From: Ditylenchus dipsaci
Taxonomy: Eukaryota; Nematoda; Chromadorea; Rhabditida; Anguinidae
Length of the DNA stretch: 64,000 nucleotides
NCBI GenBank assembly: GCA_004194705.1
Contig: SADC01000217.1
Location: 1 to 64,000, forward strand
Direction: 5' to 3'
Below, piece by piece: positions 1 to 12,100 of the stretch (its first letter is position 1; the number at the start of each line of letters is the position of its first letter). A program made the translations under genes and the position numbers. Under the pieces are notes generated by a model. That model did not search any database. It was given only the letters and a program-made list of their open reading frames with translations, and had not been told where the DNA came from.

Positions 1-110
1 TGTATCGCACCTGATTTTTTCGAAATATCGTACATCGCATCGCAATTTTTTTTATCAAAAAATATCGCATCGCAACATCGCAAAAAGGCAAATTTCTATC
101 TCTAGTTACA
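1..110. repeat. degenerate ATCGCA repeat tract
   Basis: The first ~90 bases repeat the words ATCGCA and CATCGCAA in A/T-rich sequence. This looks like one end of a subterminal repeat array of the kind seen at several transposon ends elsewhere in the window, but the other end lies outside it. No coding potential is seen. Confidence 0.35.
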
Positions 111-199
111 TTCCTACAAAAAATACTATATGTAGATATATAAATATTTATATCAATACCCGAATTTTTTAATAAAAAGTTGCGATACTAAATTATTCA

Positions 200-385
200 A
201 TTCTCACTGAGATTTCAGTGAGATTCTCACTCTCAGTGAGACCAAATTTTGAAATTCTCACTCTCACTCACAGGCTGTGAGAACAAATTTCAAAATTCTC
301 ACTCTCACTCACAGCCTGTGAAGACAAATGTCATTCTCACTCACTCTCAATCACAGGGCAAAAAAGTGTCCTCAGCAAAACACTG
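200..385. mobile_element. right end of a hAT-like element with CTCACTCTCACTCACAG arrays
   Basis: Three imperfect units of a CTCACTCTCACTCACAGnCTGTGA motif are followed by a terminus which, read on the - strand, begins CAGTGTTTTGCTGAGGACAC. The same terminus and the same array in the opposite orientation lie at 54568-54801, so these are two ends of one family. A CAGTG terminus followed by subterminal repeats is typical of hAT transposons. The left end is not in the window or is degraded. Confidence 0.5.
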
Positions 386-398
386 AGCTAAACAGCTA

Positions 399-925
399 GT
401 GTGGCAAATGCAGGATTTAGGTCTAGTTAGTATGCGTGAAACAGCTCATGCTATTGGAGGTTCCAGAAATAGATCTACGAGTCCAGATGAAGTTCCAGAT
501 AGCTCCAGAAAGGTAGACTTTTCTGATAAACCACGTGGTATTTTAAAGAAGGTCCAGAACAATGAGAAGAGTAAATACTCTTCTTATGAAAATCCAGATT
601 TTGATTATGGTAGACCATATCATCGTAATGTTCCAGTAAGACGTTGGAATAATTTCCGTTCCACTTATCCGGTAGAGGCGGATATCCTCCTCGCCCATTT
701 TCTAGATCTGCGTCTCCAGTTAATAAATTTCGTCCAGTAAACATCCAGTGTTATAGCTGTCATGGATTTGGCCATGTCCCTCACCAATGTGCGAATAATA
801 GGGATTATCCAGAAAACATCCAGAATAAAGATTATAGTCGAAATCGACAAACTTATCACGGGTCCAGTGGCAATCGCGAAGTAAACTTAAAAATATTAAA
901 AATAAATATAGAAATATTTTTATGA
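399..925 (+). pseudogene. retroelement gag-like fragment with a CCHC zinc knuckle, frameshifted
   Basis: An ORF from ATG 399 runs in one frame to about 655. The sensible reading then continues in another frame, to a stop at 923-925. The second part contains CYSCHGFGHVPHQC at about 749-790, a textbook CX2CX4HX4C zinc knuckle of the nucleocapsid/gag type. The protein is rich in Arg, Ser, Pro and Asn, as nucleic-acid-binding gag tails are. No protease, reverse transcriptase or LTR was found nearby, so this is a fragment. The DNA is unusual: the pentamer TCCAG occurs 13 times between 462 and 867, in all three codon phases (see findings). A cellular CCHC protein is possible but the frameshift argues against it. 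Confidence 0.55.
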
Positions 926-1344
926 AATATTCTGTCATGCCTTTTCAGCAGTCCACAATTATCACTGGTGTATACAGCTTTTTGTGATTGTAAATAAATA
1001 GCGAACACTTCTAAGGTTGTTAATTGCTGGAGGTTGTGAACTACTTGAGGTTCCCTTGATACTTTCTTAACTAAGGTTTTCGTCTGAAATATGATTCTTG
1101 AAATTATCTTGCAACTTTTGTAGTGTAGCTATTATAGTGGATATGGCCATATTCCTTTTTATGAAGCCAGTAAGCAGAACATTATTATGAGTGTATGGTT
1201 GCCTTAAGGCCATACCTGCAAAATTTACAAAAATAAATAAATAATGGATTTCGTAATTTTTTTCTCTCGTGATTGTTGCCGACATGATCATATACATTCC
1301 TTTGCTTAACATTTAGCCCTGCCTGTTGTCGTCATTTTGAGTAT
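926..1344. other. non-coding, nothing recognised
   Basis: AT-rich sequence without a credible gene. The short ORFs here have no recognisable domains. Confidence 0.4.
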
Positions 1345-1640
1345 AAAATTGTGTATGAATGTATCTATCAGAGTTTTTATAAAACAAATACAAGCCTGCG
1401 CCACCTTCGGGGGCGCAGAGGGCTTGAGAGTAAGAGATGCGCGCACTCACTTCCCTTAGACATGATTCCGAGCAAGACTCTTGATTGAAAATGCATACAG
1501 AGACTATTTTTGCCAAGCTCCAGTGACCAAAACGGGATATAATATCATTCAAAGTGTATCTGAATACCTTTTCAGGTCGGTTTGCCTTGGTCCCCCAAGG
1601 CAAAAAGTGAAATTTTGGTCAAAAAATTTTTTTTTTCAAA
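1345..1640. repeat. hairpin-bearing repeat, copy 1 (opposite orientation)
   Basis: Contains GAGATGCGCGCACTCACTTC, CCTTAGACATGATTCCGAGC and ATGCATACAGAGACTATTTT in order, followed by the short palindrome CCTTGGTCCCCCAAGG. The same blocks, reverse-complemented, occur at 30840-31175 and partly at 47378-47575, so this is a dispersed repeat. It is described further in the findings. Confidence 0.5.
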
Positions 1641-1746
1641 AAATGCTTTACCAATTCTGAATGTTTCAGATCGAATTACGTTGAAAAAAGCACTTTAGAG
1701 GCATTTTTAGCTCACACCCAAACGGTATACTCCTACTAAAAAACTA

Positions 1747-1995
1747 CCGTATTTCCTCTAATATAACCACCCGCTCTAATAAACCCACCCCTCAACTTCC
1801 AGTGTCTGTATCTCGGAACAGAGTAAATATTCTGCAAAGCTGTTTTTTGCGTTTTCTTAGTTCCCACGAGCTCTACCGATTCCGCTTTTTGGATTTTGGT
1901 TGAAGCCACAAAAATCTCAAAATGACTCTAATAAACCCACCCTCAGAAGGGGTTGAAAAATAAACCCACCGGTGGTTATATTAGAGGAAATACGG
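1747..1995. mobile_element. pogo/Tigger-linked MITE, copy A
   Basis: Terminal inverted repeats CCGTATTTCCTCTAATA and TATTAGAGGAAATACGG are flanked by TA on both sides, the target duplication expected of Tc1/mariner/pogo elements. The interior (249 bp in all) shares a block about 'gagctctaccgattcc' (opposite orientation) with other copies. A longer copy at 41015-41808 carries a transposase remnant. Confidence 0.75.
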
Positions 1996-2003
1996 TATGT
2001 ACA

Positions 2004-2320
2004 GTCAACCCTCGATTTAACGACACGCTCTCACAATATATCCGCATGCGGAAGCCGACAACTTAAAAAATCCTAAAAAGATTCAGAACATTAAATCTTA
2101 GCCATCCTGCCTTCTTCGCCTCTATTGTCTGATAATGTGAAGCACACTGATAGGGGTATTAAACTTGCCAGTAAACAAAGAATTAAGTAAGCGGATGGAC
2201 TCTCACAACATATCCGCATTTCCATACGCAAGTGCGGAATCAGATGCGGATGGGCTCTCACGATATATCCGCATGCGGAAGCGGATGCGGATATATTGTG
2301 AGAGCACCCTTAATCGGTAA
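2004..2320. repeat. inverted repeat with CTCACAATATATCCGCATGCGG words
   Basis: Starts with CAGTCAACCCTCGATTTAAC and contains several copies of the word CTCACaATATATCCGCATgCGGA; at the far end the word appears reversed (GCGGATATATTGTGAGAGCA). The CAGTyrACtCTCGAT-type terminus resembles pogo/Tigger ends. It is a non-autonomous palindromic element or its remains. Confidence 0.45.
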
Positions 2321-3905
2321 ACCCTACCTAAAACAACCTCCTTTACACGATCGGCATAAAAAAATAAGGGTCAGAAATCGATGTAACAAAATGTGGTTCG
2401 AAATTACAAAAAACCGCTTCTAAGTGATAGCATAATCAATTTTCTGGCCTAAAATTTTGTGAGCCTCCAAAAAGTTGCAATCGCAGATTATCACTTTCAG
2501 ACTGTGCCCCGCCCCTACAGTCTATGTAGATACCATTGATGTATAGAAAATTTCCAATCATCTGTAAGCCCTTTACTCATTGGTTGCTTTGACATATGAA
2601 AGCCGGCTTGACGTGATAAGATTTTTTTCGATTCCACTGGTCCAGTTAGTCTCCGTTACTTATTCAAAAAATTGATGACTGCATTTTAATTTTTTTGTTA
2701 TCCCTTTGCAAATATTGTCCTCTCTCTTAACTATTTCCCTTAATTGTTAGAGTAGACCGACAAAAAATAGTGCTCCAAGGCAAGTGGTCAATCCACTTGC
2801 CTGGTTTCTTTGTCTGTAGGTGGGCTGAAAAGTAAGAAGATGAAGTTTGAGATTTTTCGGTGGGTATCCTTGTGTTTCATGGTTCAGGTGGACAATCAAT
2901 AAGACAAAAGTGGCATCCTTTATTATTTGTAAACCCAAACAATGCCTCCTACCTTATCAACCTTCTTTACATATTTTTACATGTTTGCAATTTGTACATA
3001 GATAAGTTTTCAGTTATTTTTATTGCGCACACCTGCTCTTTAGTGCCCCTTCTGGACATCTAGATACTTCAAAGCTTATAAGCAAACAACTTCTAGCAAT
3101 CTGATTGTAAGTATATTTTGGGAGATAAATTTAAAAAATCTTTTTTCAAATGATCTAAGTTTTGATTCTAGAAGTATTGAAAATTACTTAGGGAGGTTCC
3201 CACAAAAAAGGCAAAACACAATTTCACCAACGCGTAATCGTTAGCTTTGCAAATAGTTTTATTACAAAATGGATGGAAATTCATTATTACTTGACTTCTT
3301 TAATTTTTGACATAAATACAATTTTTGACATATTTTGGGCCCTACAGGTTGCTCTCCTATTAGGATTTACCCAGAATGATTATTCTCCACCTGGGGCCCG
3401 AAAATCTTTTGACTTAATTTTTAAATTACTTTTTGGTTAGTCTGGTTAGAATAATCGCGGATTGTTTTTACAAAAAATCATTGCATCCAGCTGGGTAACG
3501 AACTTTTCCGATGTATCCTGTCGGGACACTCGATTTTTTATGAGAATCAGCCCTGTTTTTTAGCTTTATTCTTTATTTGTTTTTTGGTTTGCGTTTAGGA
3601 GGAGGGTGGGCTAGCTCATACTATAACATGCTCAAATATTTTCTCCTCTTCTTATTTTTGGAAATATTCATGAGTACGTCCTGGCTTCCCTCCGCATAAA
3701 GCCTCAAGTAAAAGAAACAACATAAGGACACAGGCGAAAAAGAGCACCCGATACTAGGATAAGACCACTTTTTTTTAATCAAAATAACTTTTCAAAATCG
3801 GTACTTATTTCGCTTGCCCCTCCTCTCATTTCGGTCAAAAAAAATTAAATTGTTTAACTCAAATAAGTCATCTTACGAAAAAATTTCTCAATATTAAATC
3901 TTATA
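2321..3905. other. non-coding, nothing recognised
   Basis: AT-rich, with no open frame showing domain-like composition and no RNA gene seen. Confidence 0.4.
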
Positions 3906-4329
3906 CAGTCGACTGTCGATAAACCGTCACCCTGAAAGTTCGTTTCCACCCAGGGTCTGACACTTTTTTAGCTCAATTTTCGATTGTTTTTGCCAGAACT
4001 GATTCTTTAATATAGTCCGAAATATCGAAAGGATTCTATTTTGCCTATCGTTTCTCGAAAAGTTAAAATTTTGACCATTAAGACACGCGCCTCTCGATAA
4101 TCCGTTACCCTATTTTCAAAATAGGGTGACGGATTATCGAGAGACGCGGGTCCTAATGGTCAAAATTTTAACTTTTTGGGAAACGATCGGCGAAATCGGA
4201 ATCATCGCGATATTTCGGACTAGACTGACAAATCAGTTTTAGAAAAAAAATTGAAAATTTGAGCTAAAAAAGTATCGGACCCTAGGCGGGAACGAACTTT
4301 TGGGGTGATAGCTTATCGAGAGTCGACTG
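3906..4329. mobile_element. palindromic Tigger-like element (424 bp)
   Basis: The left end CAGTCGACTGTCGATAA pairs with the right end TTATCGAGAGTCGACTG and the arms pair along most of the length. At the centre is a second, tighter hairpin (about 4078-4150) in which GTCTCTCGATAATCCGT-type words pair around CTATTTTCAAAATAG. CAGTCGACTCTCGATAA-like ends are typical of pogo/Tigger families. There is no ORF inside, so it is non-autonomous. Confidence 0.6.
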
Positions 4330-6120
4330 TTAATGATTTATTCCTGCATTAAAATTTCAGTCAAATGGGTCAAACAAATTGAACAAAGTCCCCTCTGTTT
4401 TAGTGCTCAGACTTAGGTTTGGCTGGCGTGTGTTAGAACATAAGCAAACACCTTTAATTTAGTAAGGTAGAACAGATAACACTGGAGATACATGAAACAA
4501 GCGATAAAATATAAAAAATATTATTAAAATGACTTATTTAAGCTAAAAGAAGTTAAAAATTTTTTACCAAAATGGGAAGGGCGGCGGGACGAACGGAATA
4601 AGTACCCAAAAATTAATTTATTATTTATCCTCAATAATAGGAATGAACTTTGCCTGTTCCCCTCTTGAATTCTCCAATTTGTTTTTTTTTTCTTTTTCCT
4701 GTTCTTCTTCCTATTCTATTCGGAAAAAAATGAATAATCACATGCCTGCTGTTTCTACTGATACAACAATTAATCAAATGCAAAAAACATCAAACAACAA
4801 GAAAAAAAGGGCAGCAACAAGGAGTATGCCGCCAGTGGGCTTCGAACCCGAACACTTTCGACAAACTAAAAAAGGTTGAATACCTGAAATTTTCAACACT
4901 GGCAAACTTATAGGATGGGCCGAGAAATTCGGCCCATTTCAAATGATCATAACTTCTTTCATAACACCAACTCCAAACTCTGTTTTCACAGATCAACTTC
5001 CATTGAAGCTATACATTATATAAAAAAATTCGATAAGAGAGACTATTTTTGAAAAATCCTGCAAAGAAACATAGCACAGAGTTTTTTTTCGAGTTTACGT
5101 TCTTTCATAGAGAAGTAATAATTTTCAGCCGAATGTTAAACAAATACTTTTTAGTCAAATATAATCTGAGACACCCGATATGGCGAAATTTCCTCAGGAA
5201 TCCGAATCGCAAAAAACATATTTTTTAAATTCTTGTTTGCCGAGATACGACCATAAGTTGAACAGTTATTTTTTAATGTCTGTAGGTCGACTTACAGTCA
5301 TATCTCAGCATTGAAAATTTTGAAGAAAAAATTTGCTGTGTGATTAAGATTACTGAGCGAAATTCGCCTATTGGAGCGTTCCAAGCAAATATTTTACTTT
5401 TAACGTAACATATAAAATGATTCCAAACATTTTTTTTTATTTCTGACTTTTTCGGGATTAGGCAAATATTTATCCGTTGACTATATTTGGTCACTCTGAC
5501 TCAGAATGAAACCCCATAAGATAACTGTAGAATTTCTGTATATAACCGTATTTCCTCTAATAACTCACCCTGCTATAACAATTCATACCTCCCCCCCTCC
5601 AATTTTGAGGGCCTATTTGTCAGAGTCAATGTGTTGCAAAGCTGTTTACCGTAATCACTGTAATTATGCCCCATGGGGCATAATTATAGTCAGAGAGTAA
5701 GAATCAGAAATAAGGAAAAAGTTTATTCGGATGCGCTTTATATAAAAGTACAACAAATTTCGGTATATTCTCCCTATTGTGTCCCTCTATCCATTGCACA
5801 GCCTCAAAAACTATTTTTCAAACCGCCGCCCGTTGGTGGACTGCCCAGAAAACATCAGTCAATTTGCGAAAAAGCACAAAAAAACTAAATGGAAAAAATA
5901 AAAGAAAGGGCTGATCAAGGGCAGCAACAATTCAGCAATATGCAGCTCCTTCGATATTTTTTCACTTCTGTCTTTTCTCTCTCTGTGGCCCATTGCACCA
6001 CCACCACAACTACAAAGCTAAAGCCTACTTGGCACTGGCGCTAAAAAGGCAACAACAATTGTTATTATTGTATTGCTAATTTCTACCCCCACCACCACTA
6101 AAATCCAATCCGACTAAATA
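4330..6120. other. intergenic region upstream of the Argonaute gene
   Basis: No gene seen. It contains a lone left terminus of the CCGTATTTCCTCTAATAA MITE family at about 5546, with no matching right end, and a tRNA-like B-box word in reverse near 4835-4856. The last 100 bp, rich in CCACCACCAC and AACAAC words, directly precede the Argonaute start codon and must hold its 5' UTR. No TATA box or clear trans-splice acceptor could be assigned. Confidence 0.35.
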
Positions 6121-9100
6121 ATGTGGAAAAAAGAGGAGCAGAAAAGCTCGCCTCCGCACTCACCTAAATATGAACGGCAATTCCAGCGAATGGCTACCCA
6201 ACCACCTCAACCTGGCCACAGTCGAGCTGAGACGCAGAGCATTCCATTGCCGGGTAAGTGTTTTTGGGCTATGACTTTGTGGGTGAAGATGAGGTGACTG
6301 GGGATTTTTTGCAGAGAAGTTGGGCAATTCCGTCAGTTCCGCAACGCTGAGCCAACCAAGGTGGTGCTCAACGGCTATGCTCTGGACACTAGTCAGGCGG
6401 TCAAGGAGGTGTACAAGCATGAGGTAGGCTATTTTCGTAAAAGAAATTGGGGAAAAGGAAGGATGTGTTGTAAAACTTAGGAAAATGAATAATTTTTTGG
6501 AGGGTTTTAAGGCTTTATCGAAGCTGTAGTAAAAAATCGGGTTTTTGTGAAACTTTGAAATAAAAAAGTGAACATACCGCATTTATAATAAAAAAAAACC
6601 ACACTAAAGTGCTAATGCATTTATTAAAGAGAAATGCTCGTGGCCGAGGGTGGGCACAAGTGTTCTCAATAGTCAGAGGCAGAATGAAAGTCAGAATGAA
6701 AATTCAAAAATTATGACAGTCAGAAAGCGCAGGAAATTATTCTGACTGTCACAAATGAGAGTCAGAAAGGCAAATCGATCAGATCGCACTGTTTTTTCCC
6801 TGTCTGGATCTCATTTCTGAGAGTCAGAAAGTGTCTGACAGTCAGAATAATTTCCCGCGCTTTCTGACTGTCAGAATTTTTGAATTTTCATTCTGACTTT
6901 CATTCTGCCTCTGACTATTGAGAACACTGGTGGGTACGAGGTCAATTCAAAAAAGGATTATTTGGATTTTTTTCGGTGCGTAGTCGTTTCTCAAAATATC
7001 CAGAATTGGAAAATTTGACAAACGTTTGTCAAAAATTCCAATTCTGGATTTTTGACAAACGACTATACCCCTTTTTCGGGCGAAACAAAGTTTTGCAGAA
7101 AATTTTCTTTTGTTTTTTTTAATTATTTTGAAGTTTGAAAAGCCTTAGAGTGAGGGTGAAAGCTGTTAAGGAGATAGTCTCGACACGAAAGGATTACTCC
7201 AACTTTTGTGTTTTTAAATGTGGTTTTAGAGACATAATTTGTCGAAAACTTGGTGTTGCAATGTCAGACAAACTTATGCAGAATTAAAAGTTATATTAGC
7301 ATCATCAATATCAGAAATTCAAAATTTATTGAGAAAATGCACTAAAAAGCGAAATGAAAAAAGAGAGAAAACCATCAAAAAGGTGGATTAGACTTCTATT
7401 GCATTTCAATTTTAGGGTATTTTTTGAAGGAATTTTGAAATTCTGATATTTATGATGCTAATCCAACTTTTTATTTTGTAAAAGTTTGTTCGAGATTGCA
7501 ACACCGAGTTGTCGACAAAATATGGCGCTAGAACCACATTAGAAAAAAAAACAAAACTTGGAAAAAATCCTTTTGTGTCGAGACTATCTCCTTAACAGCT
7601 TTTACCCACCCTTTAAGTTTGAAAAAATGTGATAAATTTAAGAAAATCAACAAGAAAACTAAGGCAGAATATTTGTAGAATTGAAAGTTGGATTAGGAAC
7701 ATCAATATCAGAATTGTAATTTTTAAACGCATGAATATTCGGGTTACACTACAATATAGTTTTTTCCCAGTGTCTTTCAAAATTTCATAGACCTCACTTT
7801 TTTAGGTTTTTTTGAATTTAGCAAATGTGATATTGATTTTTCTGATTCAATTTTTGATTCGGCATAAGTTTTTCTGACAAAGAATACTTAACCGCTCAAT
7901 GAAAATAGGTCTCAGAAATATAAAAAATAGAAAAAAACTACAGCCAGCCCTCATCCACAGGCTAATATTTTTTTCATTTAAGCTGAAATTCACTGGCTTC
8001 TACCCACCCGACAAGACCAAAGACCTCTCTGCTGGACCTAAAAATGAGTAAGTCAATAAAAGAAAAACCAACCATCACTTTCCCAACAATAAGTTGCATT
8101 GCAGTGTGGCCAACCAAACCCGTCGGCACTTGTTGTGGGTCATGTTCCAGCAGATGTTGGAAGCCAACCCGGACATTTTTGGGTCTTCCAAAGAGCACAA
8201 ATCGTATGTCTACGACTGCGGCATCAACTTCTACTCCATCAAGAAGTTTCTGAGCCAGGGAGAGACTGCCGAGTTCCAAATCGATTTGGTAATTTCTGAT
8301 CCCAACAAAATCGTCCACCAAAAAGTATTTTTTTAGGAGCGATTGCCAGATGAGTGCAAGATTTACTTGGGTCGTCGGGTCTCCGACCTCAAAGCCCATA
8401 TTTTGGCTTGCGAGACTGTGGATTTGAAGAGTCTGGATGTGTTGACTGAATCACGTAACCGAGCTGCTGTCCAATTCATGGAGATTCTCAGCTCTCAGGA
8501 AGCTATTCGACGGTTGGGATTATTGATCTGCTATTAACTTTTTTAGTCGAAACTCGATACAAAAACCTTTTTAAAAAGTTCGTTCGTGCTGGGTCCGACC
8601 TTTTTCACTTTTCGTAGTTTTCATTGGCCAGTCTAGCCACCTATCCGAAGGATTGAAAATTTGCCAGTAATTTTTCGAAAATTCTACAACTTTTCCCGAT
8701 ATGTCCCAATATAAAGACACTCGATTTTGAAAAAGAGCTTGGTTATATTGAGACTTGCGAGTCTAACTGGCAAAATTGAAGTTTTTTTTGAAAAATTGGA
8801 ATTCCTCCTATTTTGGACTAGACTACCCACAGACAAAATGAAAAAATTAAAAATCGAGGAAAAAATAGTGTTGTACTAAGCGTAAAGTCATACTTGAGGA
8901 GGTGCTATTGTAACAGAACTCGACTGTATTCCAAAAAAATCAGCTCCTCATTTGAAAACCCTGAAAATTTAGTGAGACCTACTACATCTTCGCCTCCAAG
9001 ATGTTCGACAAGGCCAGCGAGATCCGTTTGCAAACCGACCCTCGAGTTCTCAAGGAGGGTATGCAGAAGAATGTAAGCTTTTCACTTCTGAATTCCTTTT

Positions 9101-12100
9101 TAAAACTAAATCTTCACTAATTCGAAATTCTTTATAGGTCCGGTTTGTTGGGGACAGTATCCAGAGCGCTGCTCCAATCCTGCAGGTGGATCGTAAGTTT
9201 CTTCAAATAAAAAGACGAAAAAAAGGGATTCAAATGTACGACCAATTTTTACCGTCTTCCGCCGCTCCACTACTGAAGCCATCAACTTAATTATTGCTGT
9301 TTCACTCATTATTCCTGGGTCTTACATTTGGAATTAACATCCTATTATCGGCCCTTGACTTTGAGGACTTATATCTTCACTCAGACACCCTTAGCTAGGA
9401 TCAATATTTTGGAAATCTGTTTTTTGTGTTTTCTTCACTCCCACGAGGCTTTCCGACTCCACTTTTAGATTTTTGGCTGAACACCTGGAAATCTCAAGAT
9501 CCACCCAAAAAAGTTCCGATATTCGGGGGGCTGAAAATTGTCGGGCCTGCCCCATTATAAAAGAGTTAACGGCATTTCGGAATATTTAAAAAAAGTTAAA
9601 AATTGCTTATTTCAGCTAAGAAATCGGCCTTCTTTCCGCCAATGTCTATTGACGCTTTCCTGGAGGCCTTCTTGCCGGGACGTCCAGGCGACAGGCTGGA
9701 GCGAAAGTTGAATCCCAACACCCTGCGCACAGCTGCCAAGCAGATCAAGGGCCTTACTGTCATGACCACCCATATGGCTAGCGGCAAAAATCGCAGCTTT
9801 GTGATCAATGGTCTTACTGCTGACCCAGCTGAGCGACAAATGGTTGCGATATAAAATTTTGGCACAAAATTTTTTAATCTGAATGAATTTTAGTTTGATT
9901 GCAAAGGTCAGCAGATTTCTGTGGTCGACTACTATCAGGTATTTTTTTTTGCTGAAGTAATTAGATTTTTCGATGTCAGGATTAAGTTTATATATCTTAT
10001 TTATTAACACGGCAAAGGCTGTGTGTACTAAACTATGCGTTTTGAGCAGAATTTTACGTTGAATACGATAGCTGAAAATTTTTTGGAAATAAGAGGATTC
10101 AAAACAGATTCTGAAGTTTTATCACGAACTTCTTGAAATCTCTTCACCTTCTAGCAAATATTTGATTCTGACATCGGATCCATGCTCAGCATAGGCGATT
10201 TACTTGTAAAACTTTTTTTTAAATAGTAAAGTCACTGTCAAATTTCATATTCCGCTCAAGTCAAAAAATATTCAGATAGTGAATTTCGAGTTTTTTGAAA
10301 ATCAAATGTTTTTGGCCGTATGTGAAAACACCGTCAAAATGTGTAAATCTCCCGTCAAAATATGTAAATCTCCCGTCAAATTTTTAAAACTTCTTGTTCT
10401 CTGTGTTTACTTATCAAATTTTTTAATTTTTTTGCAGTAGCATGTAGCCCCGAATCTCTAGTTTTTAATGAGCCATGAACTGGCTGACTACAATATTGAA
10501 AAGTGGGAAAAAATATAATTGTTCTCCCATTTTTCAATATTGTACTCAGCCAGTTGATTGCTCATTAGAAACTAGAGATTCAGGGCTATATGCTGGTGCA
10601 ATGTAATTTAAAATTTGAAAAGTAAACACCGAGAACAAGAAGTTTTAAAAATTTGACGTCAGATTTACATATTTTGACGGGAGATTTAAATATTTTGACG
10701 GGTGTTTTCAATTTTAACCAATGTTTTTGTCTTGAGTTTTGAGTTAATTACGCACGGATTTTCCAGTGACAATAAATTTTTGGGTATCTTCATCAAACCC
10801 ATATTTTTATATTTCAGCAAAACTACCAGCTTCGTCTGCGCTTTCCCCGACTGCCGTGTATCATTGAGCGTCGGCCAGGCAAAAAAGAAGATGGCAAGTC
10901 CAATGACAGCTACTATCCATTGGAGGTATGCACCATCGTGCCTGGTCAGCGTGTCTCCATCAACCAGCAAACTCCCCAGCTAACTGAGCAGATGATCCGG
11001 AATTGCCAGGCTCTGCCCCGAGACTTTGTGGCCAACAACAAGAAACAGCAGGAGAACGCCTTTTTGACCAACGGAAACCCGTATTTCCGCTCTCATGGAG
11101 TTCGGTGAGCAATTTAATGGGAATTTTTGAAAACAAGGGCTTTATTTTTCTTGGCTTTCAGGGTAGAGACTGAGCTGACCACAGCTGACGCTGAGGTCTT
11201 GTTCCCGCCAGCCATTGTGTATGATCGGAACCAGAGAGAGGAGCCGGATCAGCGAGGTAACATGCAGTGGGGCAAGATTGGCGGCAAACGCTTTGTGGTT
11301 CCGGCTGAAACTCCGCCGGTACGTCGATTTTTTTAAGGAAGAAAATAAGAGAAATATTGATATTTGGAAACAGTTTGACTAATATGCAGACAATACTTAA
11401 AAGCCATCAGCTTTTAAAAAGTTGAAACATAGAGCAACTAAAAAGAATTTGGCACTGGGCCAAGTGTAGTTTAATTTGGGTGGCCAACAAATGCTGGCTT
11501 TAAGTTGATATATGGGGCTAGAGAGCTATACTGTTTCATCCACTTTGCATGTCTTTTGTGTAGAGACGGAAATCGGAATTTCGAAATTTTGCCCTGTAAC
11601 GCATATTTAACCCACTTTTCGACGGGAATTGATAGCTGAAAATTTGAACGCCACATGCTACATACACATGCTTTTATTGTTCTATCAATTGTCTGTTTTA
11701 CTTTCGATTGTTATGTTAAACATTTTGACCTGCTACCTTGAATCTCGAAATTGACAAATTGGGATCCCGCAATTTTCATTTTCGATATTCAACGTCCCAG
11801 GCCAAAAATTTCTCACATAAAAATTGAAAAATAAAACGGCCAATCGATAGAAGAATAAATAGTAGCACAAATTTTTAGCTATTTTAATTTTTGTCTAAAA
11901 GTAAGTCTAAAAAAGTCATATCGTAAAACTGATCAAAACAGTAAAAAGTTCGAAACAGCAGGAAGGCCAATGGAAAAAGTCTAAATTTTAATTTTTTTTT
12001 TTTCAAAAGGCGCTCAAAAGTGCCTTTCCGCAACCTAAGAATATGTTTTAAACATGTTTCAGGGCATAAAACAGCATAAAGACATGTTCTAGGGCATTTT

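Noticed and set aside
8044..8299. Two overlapping + strand ORFs and a - strand ORF at the Argonaute N-domain exons
   Set aside because: Other frames of exons 7983-8047 and 8105-8288; the Argonaute frame is set by the YDCGINFYS motif.
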